In this document: positions 1 to 7,205 of the stretch, one piece after another | Position numbering within the stretch: position 1 is the stretch's first letter | Layout: each line of letters begins with the position of its first letter | Assembly (NCBI RefSeq): GCF_004135365.1 | Contig: NZ_CP035492.1 | Coordinates: forward strand, 1,982,501-2,046,500 | Length of the DNA stretch: 64,000 nucleotides | Direction: 5' to 3' | DNA from: Paenibacillus protaetiae | GTDB taxonomy: Bacteria; Bacillota; Bacilli; Paenibacillales; Paenibacillaceae | Notes under the pieces: generated by a model | What the model saw: the letters and a program-made list of their open reading frames with translations, nothing else | What the model was told of the DNA's origin: nothing | Databases searched by the model: none | Position numbers and translations under genes: made by a program

Positions 1-697
1 GTGTTTGCGACAGGAATTAGAGTATATCATGTTTCATTTTTGAGTGTCAACCATTATTTTTTTCACTCTCGCAAATTACGAGAGGATTTATGAATGATAA
101 CTTCTCATAACCGGCTGCCGTTTCAGCAACGGAAATTATCTTATCATCCTGGGATCGGAGAGTCAATAGTTTTTTCAAAAAAATCATAGAAGGCTGAAAT
201 CAATGTTCGTTTTGCCCCACTGTTAGCCATGAACTTCGCTGCACAAAACGTATCTATTCATGCTCATTTGCAGAACATTGACGCCGGCCATTCGCCCGCC
301 TCTTATCACATGAATCAGACGGTTTCCTTCTTAAATAAGGCAAGCCTGCCTCTTAGTACTTACTCTCAGCCAATAGACTCTCCTGGTGGGAACCGTTTCA
401 AATCATCCGAAGAGACGCCCTGCATATGAAAGGTATACAGCTCCATTACGAGTTCTGCCAGGCTGCTTTGATTTTGACTTCAAAGCAGCCTGTGAGTACA
501 AATTCCTATTACTTGCTTTTTTTATGCCAACATCCTCAGCAGTACCGTCACTGCCTTTGGTTTTGTCGTTTTATCGGCAGGAACAGATACGTTTAACTGC
601 ATACCAACGCCCGCTTGCACACGTGTTGCCTCGTTCTTCAGCCGCCTTCAGCAGGCGATGCGTCGGCTGATTGGTCTATGAGGCAAACAGTCTGATG
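1..697. other. Left-edge region without a convincing gene
   Basis: I find no intact gene here. Two short minus-strand stretches look like coding remnants. One, about 522-636, would end in residues GVGMQLNVSVPADKTTKPK and a TAA stop at 522-524. The other, 366-446, is a 26-codon frame without a clear ribosome site. A 13-bp perfect inverted repeat lies at 459-471/480-492 but has no T-run on either side. The first 230 bases are AT-rich and look non-coding. The plus-strand open frames in this region have no coding character. The region may be decayed sequence beyond the SGNH hydrolase gene. Confidence 0.35.
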
Positions 698-2464
698 TTA
701 CGACACGTAACCAAATCCCAGAATGGTAAAGTGTTTGTCCTCATGACCGGATGCCATCCTGATTTCCACCGTATGCTCCGTTGCAGCTTGCTCGTTAAAC
801 AAAATTACAGCATTGCAGTGCGTCCAGTTATGGATGTGCGGATCCGCCGTCAGCTTTTGCAGTCCATCTACCCAAATATCCGCACTTCCAAATTCGATGT
901 TACCGGAGTCCTTAAAGATCAGGATGAGGCGCTTGCACCGGATTGTCATTTTGAAGCTGCCCCTCCCGGATTCCCCCTTATGCATCCAGTTATTCGGGAA
1001 TTGCGGCGTTCCATACGGATGATCATCCATTTCAACGCTTTGCAGATCGGCATCCGTTCCATTGAAGCTGCCAGGATCTATGCTGGCAATATCGTCTATC
1101 TTGCTGCGATCCAGCAAACACGTATGGATGAAGTCATTGCCGATCATCGCCGGCTTATCTGTTACGATGTCACTCAAATCCGGTGCGGAACGCTCGGTTT
1201 CAGCAAACAAGAAGCCAAGACAATCCGCCATAACCTGATGCCCGGCATTGGTTGGATGATATGTATCGTAGAAAAACTGCCTTTTGGAAATAATGTTTCC
1301 TTCTGTCTTGGTTAACCGAAACTGCTCTACTACTGCGTCCTTTACACTGACCATCGGAAGATCGTAGTGTTCTCCTACTGGAGCAAGCCGGTCCTGAAGA
1401 TTCCAGTCATTCAAAAACACGCTGAACAATAATATTACGGCAGGTTTATTGGCAGAGGTGAGCGCTTTTAATGTCAGGCTCTCGTAACAGTTGCCTTTTG
1501 TTTCGTCTCCTTCGTCATTGACTGCAAATTCAACAATCACAATATCCGGATTCACATCCCCGTTCCTGAGAATATCCCGATCGTAACGGACGATCCCCAG
1601 CTCCGACGGTGTTCCGCCCACTCCTGCTTTAATCAGATGAATATGGCCGCCGTCGTCTTTGCCGAACATTTGCTTAAAGATGGCATACGACCGATAAGCA
1701 TAACATTCCGTATGGATCGGCTTGGCTCCCGCTCCTTGCGTGATCGAGCCGCCGATGTAGGCGATCGTGACATCCTCACCCCGCTTTGCTTTGTCGATCG
1801 CCGCTTTCAATCTCTTGTTGTTGCCTTTGTTTAATAGAGACTTGGCGATCATCTCCCGGTAGGATTCCGATCTGAAATCAACCGGCGGCTCAACCTGAAA
1901 CTCGGGCACTTGATACCCTTCATTCAGGTAAAAAATAATGCTTACTGTCGCCAGTGTGCCTTCACGCTCGAATTCGAAAGCGAACTTGCCGGGTACATCG
2001 TCATCCGGCGACCAATCGTATTCCTCCAACGTCAAAATCGTTTCCGAACCGTCGGTCTCACACGGAATTCTAAGCCGCGTACCTGTTTCGTATTTGCTCG
2101 TTACTCCCCAATTTTCAAGCACAAAAAAAACGCCTGCCGATTCTTGTTCATTTGACTTGACGGAAATTCCAATACTGTGAACCAGGCGTCGAAACCCGCT
2201 GCAGCTCTTCAGATGTTCAAGAATGGCCTCATCCGTAATACCGCCCGCAAATCTAGCTTTGTCTATGAGCCGCCCTTCCAAATATATCTCTTGCGAGAAC
2301 TTTCCGTCGGGGCGAGCAGTTGCTTCGATAATCGTATCAAACATAATAAAAAAACCGCTTCGTTTTTCAACCGGATCTTTTGGGGCAACCGGACCTCCGT
2401 TGACGAATTCATTCAACTTCAGGTCTGTTGATTTATTGTCAGTCAGTGGGATCAGCCCTCTCAT
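698..2464 (-). CDS. SGNH/GDSL-family hydrolase (acylhydrolase/esterase)
   Basis: A predicted carbohydrate-ester or lipid acyl hydrolase. The SGNH blocks are visible in order: block I YIGGSITQG with the nucleophile Ser, a block II-like GVGGTPS with its Gly, block III VEFAVND with Asn, and block V DTYHPTNAGH with the Asp-His pair. About 200 residues of beta-rich sequence precede block I, and a C-terminal beta-rich part follows block V, as in multi-domain SGNH enzymes. No signal peptide is seen, so it is probably cytoplasmic. The frame stays open up to a TTG at 2611, but that codon sits beside the upstream terminator. I took the ATG at 2464. No candidate start has a good ribosome site, so the N-terminus is uncertain. 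Substrate unknown. Confidence 0.75.
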   Translation of the reverse strand: MRGLIPLTDNKSTDLKLNEFVNGGPVAPKDPVEKRSGFFIMFDTIIEATARPDGKFSQEIYLEGRLIDKARFAGGITDEAILEHLKSCSGFRRLVHSIGISVKSNEQESAGVFFVLENWGVTSKYETGTRLRIPCETDGSETILTLEEYDWSPDDDVPGKFAFEFEREGTLATVSIIFYLNEGYQVPEFQVEPPVDFRSESYREMIAKSLLNKGNNKRLKAAIDKAKRGEDVTIAYIGGSITQGAGAKPIHTECYAYRSYAIFKQMFGKDDGGHIHLIKAGVGGTPSELGIVRYDRDILRNGDVNPDIVIVEFAVNDEGDETKGNCYESLTLKALTSANKPAVILLFSVFLNDWNLQDRLAPVGEHYDLPMVSVKDAVVEQFRLTKTEGNIISKRQFFYDTYHPTNAGHQVMADCLGFLFAETERSAPDLSDIVTDKPAMIGNDFIHTCLLDRSKIDDIASIDPGSFNGTDADLQSVEMDDHPYGTPQFPNNWMHKGESGRGSFKMTIRCKRLILIFKDSGNIEFGSADIWVDGLQKLTADPHIHNWTHCNAVILFNEQAATEHTVEIRMASGHEDKHFTILGFGYVS

Positions 2465-2614
2465 TAGGAATGCTGCAATAATAGCATGCTTTAAAGCTTC
2501 TTTCGACTTTTTTTTGCGGGAATCCCGGCTTGATGGTCTGTCTGAAATCGTTCCTTTCCAAGCGAACTTACCCGAGGAGGACTTGTAACGTGAACACCGA
2601 AGCTTACGCAAAAC

Positions 2615-2647
2615 ATTAACGCCAGGAGACCAGCCCCTGGCGTTAAT
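2615..2647 (-). terminator. Hairpin terminator after the 2689-3204 gene
   Basis: A perfect 12-bp inverted repeat (2615-2626 and 2636-2647) with a 9-base loop. On the minus strand it is followed by a short GTTTTG stretch. It lies between two minus-strand genes and probably ends the upstream small-protein operon. Confidence 0.55.
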
Positions 2648-2688
2648 TGTCGCTACTGTTCTTGTTCAGGCACACCTGATGCCAATCG

Positions 2689-3204
2689 TCAAATTTTGAA
2701 CATTCCCATTAAAGGCATAATCGTCTTCACCATGTTCATGCCGACCTGTAAGGTTGGCATGAACTGTTTAAATGATCCGAATCCCCCGCCCGGCTGCCCT
2801 CCGCCTGCCGGACCAGAAGCAATGGATGGGCCTTCAGCTGCCGCAGAGTCCCCCGCCCCTCCCGCTCCGGCCGGTTCAGGCTGACCGGAAAACATCGGTT
2901 TAAATAAGTTTGTTGCCATGGAACCAAACGAATTGAGCGCTCCGATTCCCCCTATCAAGGAATCCAGTATTCCCGACACTTGAACTTCCGGTGTCTTGGA
3001 ACGGTTGGACAAACTTATTCTCCCGCAATGTCGGGATTCAGCAAGACTCAGCTTATGATCATGAATCGCTTTAACCGTTCCGACATAGCAGTTCCCATCG
3101 CCTAATACCACGCAAACAGGCTGCCCGATCAGACGATTAGCTTCTTTGACCGCATGTAATCTTCCTTTAGGCTCTCTTTTTTTAGGAGCTTTCCTGGATG
3201 CCAT
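2689..3204 (-). CDS. Small-domain protein with Gly/Ala/Pro-rich tail, paralogue of its upstream neighbour
   Basis: Function not recognised. Residues about 20-70 form a compact beta-type module (IGQPVCVVLGDGNCYVGTVK) that matches the upstream protein's IGRRVSAFTHDGRHFIGTIK, so the two are paralogous in this part. The pattern resembles small Sm/PRC-like barrels, but I cannot assign a family. A Gly/Pro/Ala-rich middle follows, then a Met-rich hydrophobic C-terminus. The chosen ATG at 3204 has an AGAGGG ribosome site; a longer frame back to 3234 lacks one. It begins 31 bases after its neighbour's stop, so the two are probably co-transcribed. The upstream sigma-K-like promoter suggests a role in the spore mother cell. 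Confidence 0.6.
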   Translation of the reverse strand: MASRKAPKKREPKGRLHAVKEANRLIGQPVCVVLGDGNCYVGTVKAIHDHKLSLAESRHCGRISLSNRSKTPEVQVSGILDSLIGGIGALNSFGSMATNLFKPMFSGQPEPAGAGGAGDSAAAEGPSIASGPAGGGQPGGGFGSFKQFMPTLQVGMNMVKTIMPLMGMFKI

Positions 3205-3234
3205 GGGATCCCTCTTTTCACAGTTTGTACGCAC

Positions 3235-3603
3235 TTAAATGAAGAAGAAAGGCAATATAAACAGTGATGCTATGATTGCAAATGAACAAAAGAAACAACC
3301 GCCGCCGTAACCGCCGCCAAAACCTCCATCGTAACCGCCGTAGCCTCTGTAGCCGCCGCCATAATAACCGGACAGTTTGGCTTTATGGCTGGAGCGAGCT
3401 TGTTTAGTGGAATACTTACCGTTCCGAACGGACGACAAAGATAAAGGCTTTTTGTCAAAAACACAGTTCTCAAACATTAACTTCCCGTCTCTTACCCCCT
3501 TTATTGTTCCGATAAAATGCCTTCCGTCATGCGTGAACGCACTAACCCTCCGTCCGATGTACGGATAAACCGTCTTACGGCAAACCGGATAAACTTCCTG
3601 CAT
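3235..3603 (-). CDS. Gly/Tyr-rich small protein with hydrophobic tail, possible spore-associated protein
   Basis: A 122-residue protein in three parts. An N-terminal 60-residue module is shared with the downstream gene. A Gly-Tyr repeat stretch lies around residues 78-102 (GGGYRGYGGYDGGFGGGYGG). A hydrophobic C-terminal segment ends in LFILPFFFI. The Gly/Tyr-rich run leading into a short membrane helix recalls YjcZ-type sporulation miniproteins, here fused to a folded domain; this is an inference. The start at 3603 has a strong AGGAGG site. A candidate sigma-K promoter lies just upstream. Possible roles are in the coat or the outer forespore membrane. Confidence 0.6.
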   Translation of the reverse strand: MQEVYPVCRKTVYPYIGRRVSAFTHDGRHFIGTIKGVRDGKLMFENCVFDKKPLSLSSVRNGKYSTKQARSSHKAKLSGYYGGGYRGYGGYDGGFGGGYGGGCFFCSFAIIASLFILPFFFI

Positions 3604-3631
3604 ACTTCATTCCTCCTAACCTGCTATATGC

Positions 3632-3659
3632 TAGACTATGAAACTATCGGCGATAAGGT
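3632..3659 (-). promoter_or_regulatory. Candidate sigma-K promoter for the 3235-3603 operon
   Basis: On the minus strand CATAGTCTA (3632-3640) matches the sigma-K -10 pattern CATANNNTA. An AC core (3658-3659) sits 17 bases upstream, matching the usual sigma-K -35 and spacing. Transcription would start about 22 bases before the ATG at 3603. This is a short degenerate motif, so only moderate weight is justified. Confidence 0.4.
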
Positions 3660-3778
3660 TTGTATGATTGTCTAAGCCATAACATGAAAATAATTGCGGG
3701 AGCTCCCAAAAAACAGCGAAGAATGGGTGCAGTCATGAAGGAGGTGGTGCATAACATATCGGAAGAGGTGAGGAAGAG

Positions 3779-4489
3779 TTGGATTACCATACATTGTTGG
3801 CCCGGCTCGGTGAAGGAAGCGCACATCCGGGAGGTTTCCAAGCGACAAAACGATTCATCAGACAAATCGGCTTTCCGCGCGGCACCAAAGTCCTGGAGGC
3901 AGGATGCGGAACGGGGCGGACAGCCTGTTATTTAGCCAGCTTAGGCTGCAAGGTGACAGCCATAGACCGGAACGAACATATGATTCAAAAAGCGGTGCAT
4001 CGTGCGAAGCAAAACGGAGCACGCGTACGTTTCCTGCAAGCGGATGCCGCTTCCATGCCTTTTCCGGATGAGACGTTTGATGTTATTTTTACGGAATCGG
4101 TTACGGCCTTTACGCAAGGAAACTCCGCTATACGCGAATACTTGCGAGTGTTGAAGCCAAAGGGCGTCCTGTACGACCGCGAGCTGGCATTTGCCAAACC
4201 ATTAACCACGGCGCAAAAGAAGGAGCTACAGTCTTTTTACGGGCTACATCATCTGCGAACCGTCCCGGCATGGTTAAGGCTGATGCGAAAATCAGGGTTT
4301 CACCAATGCTCCGCGTCCAGATTTTCAAAGCTGAAAAAAACGGCCAATGACAACGATCCATTCCGGGTGATCGACCACGAGCTGTTTGCAAAACCAGATG
4401 CAGTAGCCATGATGATGAACAATGAACGCCTGATGAGCAAATACTCCCGTGTGATGGGCAGCGTTGTCATTACGGCTCGGAAAACCTGA
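3779..4489 (+). CDS. Class I SAM-dependent methyltransferase
   Basis: Transfers a methyl group from S-adenosylmethionine to an unknown substrate. Motif I is VLEAGCGTGR, followed by the acidic end of strand 2 (VTAIDRN) and a motif II region FDVIFTE, all typical of the Methyltransf_11 fold. The start used is TTG at 3779 behind a purine-rich GAGGTGAGGAAGAG. The frame just upstream (from ATG 3735) ends in ISEEVRKSW. It would join the methyltransferase smoothly as SWDYHTLLARLG if one G were added at 3781-3782. The N-terminus may therefore be truncated by a one-base error. The gene is followed by a large hairpin and is probably monocistronic. Confidence 0.75.
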   Translation: MDYHTLLARLGEGSAHPGGFQATKRFIRQIGFPRGTKVLEAGCGTGRTACYLASLGCKVTAIDRNEHMIQKAVHRAKQNGARVRFLQADAASMPFPDETFDVIFTESVTAFTQGNSAIREYLRVLKPKGVLYDRELAFAKPLTTAQKKELQSFYGLHHLRTVPAWLRLMRKSGFHQCSASRFSKLKKTANDNDPFRVIDHELFAKPDAVAMMMNNERLMSKYSRVMGSVVITARKT

Positions 4490-4519
4490 TCATAATATAT
4501 AAAGCTGTTATTAAAACAA

Positions 4520-4588
4520 AAAACACCTTCAAAAGAACTCCCTCTCATTTCACGATGCAGAAGGAGCGTGTTCTTTTGAAGGTGTTTT
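4520..4588 (+). terminator. Long-stem terminator after the methyltransferase
   Basis: A perfect 19-bp inverted repeat (4520-4538 and 4570-4588) with a 31-base loop. A/T runs at both feet of the stem could allow termination in both directions between the convergent methyltransferase and hxlR-type genes. Confidence 0.7.
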
Positions 4589-4641
4589 GATATGCGCTCT
4601 CGCGCATTAATTGACTCTATGCCCATAAAGTTATCGGCCTT

Positions 4642-5013
4642 TTACTCCTCTCGAACGCCATTTCCCCATCGGATCGCCCAATTCTCCATCTCCTTAAGCG
4701 CTGCTTGAAAGTCCCTCCCTTTATCCGTCAAGGAATATTCGACGGTCACAGGTACGGTTGGAAACACTTCGCGATGAACGATACCATTGCTTTCCAATTG
4801 CCGTAGCACATTCGTCAATGACTGCGTTCGCACGACAGCAACATCCCGCAGCAATTGCTGGAATCTTCGTGGTCCTTTGTGCAGTTCAGCCATAACAAGA
4901 AAGGACCATTTTGCACCCAATATTTCCAGGACCGAGCAAATGTGAGAATATCCCGATTCATTAGGGTGCTTTTCCTCAGCCGGGAGCTGCTGTTCATTCG
5001 TTAAATTATCCAT
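4642..5013 (-). CDS. HxlR-family (DUF24) winged-helix transcriptional regulator
   Basis: A small MarR-like repressor or activator. The HxlR winged helix is evident: CSVLEILGAKWSFLVMAEL, then RFQQLLRDV, QSLTNVLRQLESNGIV and the wing region VEYSLTDKGRDF. In this family a conserved N-terminal Cys often senses thiol-reactive compounds. A Cys lies in HICSVLEIL just before the helix-turn-helix and is a candidate redox or electrophile sensor. The start at 5013 has an AGAGGTGG site; the longer frame to 5100 covers the operator. It is divergent from the MFS pump, and a palindromic operator lies just before its start codon. It probably represses both itself and the pump. Confidence 0.85.
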   Translation of the reverse strand: MDNLTNEQQLPAEEKHPNESGYSHICSVLEILGAKWSFLVMAELHKGPRRFQQLLRDVAVVRTQSLTNVLRQLESNGIVHREVFPTVPVTVEYSLTDKGRDFQAALKEMENWAIRWGNGVREE

Positions 5014-5025
5014 ATAGCCACCTCT

Positions 5026-5047
5026 ACTTACTAATTTGTAAGTTAGT
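5026..5047. promoter_or_regulatory. Palindromic operator of the HxlR regulator
   Basis: Inverted repeat ACTTAC (5026-5031) and GTAAGT (5038-5043), with a second nested pair ACTAA/TTAGT (5030-5034 and 5043-5047). It lies 13 bases upstream of the regulator ATG and upstream of the pump promoter. This layout suits an autoregulated HxlR site. Confidence 0.55.
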
Positions 5048-5083
5048 CTGTTTTTTTGGATTACATCCATTTCATTTGCTCTC

Positions 5084-5112
5084 TTACATAAATAAAGCAT
5101 CTTAAATATAAT
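5084..5112 (+). promoter_or_regulatory. Sigma-A promoter of the MFS pump gene
   Basis: TTACAT (5084-5089), a 17-base spacer, then TATAAT (5107-5112). The ATG at 5111 overlaps the -10 box, so it cannot be the start. This supports initiation at 5147. Confidence 0.6.
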
Positions 5113-5146
5113 GCAATCAATAGACCTGAAGGGATTTGATAATTGG

Positions 5147-6319
5147 ATGAAAACAAATGCATTTGCGATCTATATTCTCGCTATTGGTGTGTTCTTTACC
5201 GCTACATCCGAATTAGTGGTATCAGGAATTTTACCTCTAATCGCCAAAGATGTAAATATTACCTTAGCCGTTGCCGGCCAGCTTATTACCGCCTATTCCT
5301 TGTCCTTTGCAGTAGCCACTCCGCTACTCATCGTGCTGACAAGCCGCGCAAACCGGAAGCTAGTGCTCGTTGGTTCGCTTGTATTTTTTATCGCTGGAAG
5401 TGCATTATCCGCGTATAGCCCAAACCTCGAGACGTTATTGGCTGCGCGTGTAGTGCTTGGAGCAAGCTCAGGCATGTTCCTCGTTGTTTCATTAGGCATT
5501 GCCGCAAAACTCGTGCCAGCCGATAAACTTGGCCGTTCTATCGGAACTATTATTTTAGGCTTCAGCAGCTCGATGGTACTGGGCGTGCCGCTTGGCATCG
5601 CCATAGCCGACTGGTGGAATTGGCGGGTTATCTTCATCCTGTTAGGTGCACTTAGCGTCCTAGCCGGTGTAGCCATTGTACGCCTCTTGCCTGATGTGGA
5701 AGGCGATGATCCGGTTCCAATCTCGCGTCAATTGAAACAAGCGGGCCATGCGGTTATTCTTTTTGCCTTATTCATTTCATTGTTTCGTGAAGGAGGAAAC
5801 TCTGTTTTTTTAACCTACATCTCGCCTTATATGCAGCAATTGCTAGGCTTCGAAACAGCGGATATTGCTTTCATGATGCTCGCTCTCGGCGTAATTGGCG
5901 CTTTTGCCTCCCGGCTAGGAGGCAGCATAGTGGACCGCTGGGGAGCTTCACGCGCGCTGGGCGTTTTCATCTCCATTCATCTGCTGGCTTTAGCCCTTCT
6001 GCCTTTCCTATCATTCTCTACCCCGCTCGCGGTCGGGCTGATCGTCATCATGTTTATCGCGTTATTCGCTTCCGGTCCAGCCGTACAGAGCTATATGATT
6101 CAGCAGGCGCCTAAATCGGCCAACTTCGTTCTAAGCTTGAACACCTCTGTCATCCATCTGGGCATTGCAGGCGGTGCGGGTGCAGGCGGATATTTGGTGA
6201 GCGGAACAGCTACACTGCAGTACCATCCTTGGCTTGCTGCCGGGCTTGTTGCACTCGGTTTAATAGCCGCGCAAATCAGCTTTGCGCTGGGCCGGAAGAA
6301 CGTCAGAAATACCGAGTAA
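5147..6319 (+). CDS. MFS transporter, DHA1-type drug/metabolite efflux pump
   Basis: A 12-helix major facilitator of about 390 residues, the usual length for DHA1 pumps. The N-terminal half shows FFTATSELVVSGILPLIA (helix 1). A loop SRANRKLVLVGS follows, corresponding to the motif A region between helices 2 and 3, and LAARVVLGASSGMF carries the conserved helix-4 Arg. The C-terminal half repeats the pattern (GSIVDRWGASRALG). It is predicted to sit in the cytoplasmic membrane and export a small compound by proton antiport; the substrate is unknown. The promoter position fixes the start at 5147, although the ribosome site AAGGGA is 12 bases away. The divergent HxlR gene suggests induction by electrophiles, quinones or a drug. 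Confidence 0.85.
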   Translation: MKTNAFAIYILAIGVFFTATSELVVSGILPLIAKDVNITLAVAGQLITAYSLSFAVATPLLIVLTSRANRKLVLVGSLVFFIAGSALSAYSPNLETLLAARVVLGASSGMFLVVSLGIAAKLVPADKLGRSIGTIILGFSSSMVLGVPLGIAIADWWNWRVIFILLGALSVLAGVAIVRLLPDVEGDDPVPISRQLKQAGHAVILFALFISLFREGGNSVFLTYISPYMQQLLGFETADIAFMMLALGVIGAFASRLGGSIVDRWGASRALGVFISIHLLALALLPFLSFSTPLAVGLIVIMFIALFASGPAVQSYMIQQAPKSANFVLSLNTSVIHLGIAGGAGAGGYLVSGTATLQYHPWLAAGLVALGLIAAQISFALGRKNVRNTE

Positions 6320-6368
6320 CCGATGCGGGTATGGGCAGCCTTCAGGGATGTTACGTCCTGATTCATAC

Positions 6369-6405
6369 AAAAAAATCCCCGGAACCTTAATCGGTCCCGA
6401 GGATT
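6369..6405 (-). terminator. Terminator of the tRNA-Ala gene
   Basis: On the minus strand a 12-bp GC-rich stem (one G-T pair) with a short GATTAA loop is followed by seven T. It lies just 3' of the tRNA and also faces the convergent MFS gene. Confidence 0.8.
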
Positions 6406-6411
6406 GTTGGA

Positions 6412-6482
6412 TGGAGCTAGGCGGAATCGAACCGCCGACTGATCGCTGCCAGCGACCTGTTTTCCCCCTAAACTATAGCCCC
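6412..6482 (-). tRNA. tRNA-Ala (anticodon GGC)
   Basis: 71 bases that fold as a full cloverleaf. The acceptor stem GGGGCTA pairs with TAGCTCC, including a G3-U70 pair, the hallmark of alanine tRNAs. The anticodon stem GGTCG/CGATC encloses the loop CTGGCAG, giving anticodon GGC at 6448-6450. The T stem is GGCGG/CCGCC with loop TTCGATT, and the discriminator is A. The 3' CCA is not encoded, so it must be added by the CCA enzyme. The D arm (GTTT/AAAC) is AT-rich. Confidence 0.93.
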
Positions 6483-6514
6483 ATATCATTATGTAAATAG
6501 TAGTGACAAGAATT

Positions 6515-6543
6515 AATATATAACATTCTTCCAGCAAATTCAA
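6515..6543 (-). promoter_or_regulatory. Sigma-A promoter of the tRNA-Ala gene
   Basis: Minus-strand TTGAAT (6538-6543), a 17-base spacer, then TATATT (6515-6520). Transcription would start about 25 bases upstream of the mature tRNA 5' end. Confidence 0.5.
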
Positions 6544-6565
6544 GCCTTTGTTGTGAGATTTACTG

Positions 6566-6829
6566 CTATGCTACTATCTTGAATGCAGTCAAGATAATCA
6601 AGTAAGCGACAGGAGTCATGATTAGGATGAATATCCCAACCCATAAAGGGATTTCTTTGCTTAACATTCTAAACATGGTGAATTTACGACTGAGTGAATA
6701 TAAGGCTATAAACAAAACAACGAAACCGGCAGCGGTTCTCACCCAAGACTGATCAATAAAGTGATTGAACAAGCCATATGCAAGAAATAAAATAAAGTAA
6801 ATGGCGAGAAACCTGATCTGCAGCTTCAT
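6566..6829 (-). CDS. Small integral membrane protein, unknown function
   Basis: 87 residues with three predicted membrane helices: IRFLAIYFILFLAYGLF, the AAGFVVLFIALYSL segment, and VGIFILIMTPVAYLIILTAF. A short basic loop (SRKFTMFRMLSKE) separates the second and third helices. The start has a clear AAAGGAG site six bases upstream. I recognise no family. A hairpin separates it from the SOS-box gene upstream, so it may be transcribed alone. Confidence 0.65.
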   Translation of the reverse strand: MKLQIRFLAIYFILFLAYGLFNHFIDQSWVRTAAGFVVLFIALYSLSRKFTMFRMLSKEIPLWVGIFILIMTPVAYLIILTAFKIVA

Positions 6830-6845
6830 CTCTATTCTCCTTTAT

Positions 6846-6879
6846 AAGGGAAGAGGCAGCCTGCTGCCGTTCTTCCCTT
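6846..6879. terminator. Hairpin between two small minus-strand genes
   Basis: AAGGGAAGA (6846-6854) pairs with TCTTCCCTT (6871-6879), and an inner GGCAG/CTGCC arm extends the stem. It probably ends transcription of the 57-codon gene. The T-tract is weak on the minus strand. Confidence 0.5.
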
Positions 6880-6902
6880 CCTTTTCATACAGCTGTCGGT
6901 GC

Positions 6903-7076
6903 CTAGTCGTCCCAGCCGCGCGCGACGATCTTCTTTTTCCTGCGGAACAGCCGCCGCAGTTTCGGTTCCTCCTGCTTTTCCTCCAAAATCCGCTTTATTC
7001 CATGAATCAGCAGTCTGGATCTCATGTCGTCGTTGTGGCTGATTTTGCGCATTTCGTTGAAAAAGTCTTTGTCCAC
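6903..7076 (-). CDS. 57-residue basic protein, predicted SOS (LexA)-controlled
   Basis: A short gene on the minus strand starting at GTG 7076 and ending with TAG at 6903-6905. The peptide starts MDKDFFNEMRKISHNDD, has a middle HGIKRILEEKQEEPKL and a strongly basic end RRLFRRKKKIVARGWDD. It is hydrophilic and probably partly helical, with no membrane segment. A purine-rich AAGGAAG precedes the GTG by 13 bases. The only in-frame stop upstream is close by, so the protein cannot be much longer. A sigma-A promoter with a perfect GAAC-N4-GTTC LexA box in its spacer lies 42-71 bases upstream. Function unknown. By context it is DNA-damage induced. It resembles none of the SOS cell-division inhibitors I know. 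Confidence 0.6.
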   Translation of the reverse strand: MDKDFFNEMRKISHNDDMRSRLLIHGIKRILEEKQEEPKLRRLFRRKKKIVARGWDD

Positions 7077-7117
7077 GGTTGTCTCATCTTCCTTAATTCC
7101 ATAATGGTTGTTGCCTT

Positions 7118-7147
7118 ATTCTACTACCGAACATACGTTCTTGTCAA
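7118..7147 (-). promoter_or_regulatory. LexA-controlled promoter (SOS box)
   Basis: Minus-strand TTGACA (7142-7147), an 18-base spacer and TAGAAT (7118-7123). Inside the spacer GAACGTATGTTC (7129-7140 on either strand sense) is a perfect Gram-positive LexA/DinR core. A repressor bound there would cover the -35 to -10 region. Confidence 0.7.
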
Positions 7148-7151
7148 AAAA

Positions 7152-7175
7152 GAAAGAGCCGCAGCCGGCTCTTTC
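7152..7175 (-). terminator. Terminator of the HIT-family gene
   Basis: A perfect 9-bp stem GAAAGAGCC/GGCTCTTTC with a 6-base loop. On the minus strand a TTTTTT run follows it almost directly, after a C. It separates the HIT gene from the downstream SOS-box promoter. Confidence 0.8.
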
Positions 7176-7205
7176 CGCTTTATTGAACTGAACCGGCTTT
7201 GCCAG

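Noticed and set aside
459-492. Perfect 13-bp inverted repeat as terminator
   Set aside because: No T-run follows on either strand, so I list it only as part of the left-edge region.
671-1315. Plus-strand frame of 214 codons at the left side
   Set aside because: Overlaps the C-terminal half of the SGNH hydrolase on the other strand and shows no family signature.
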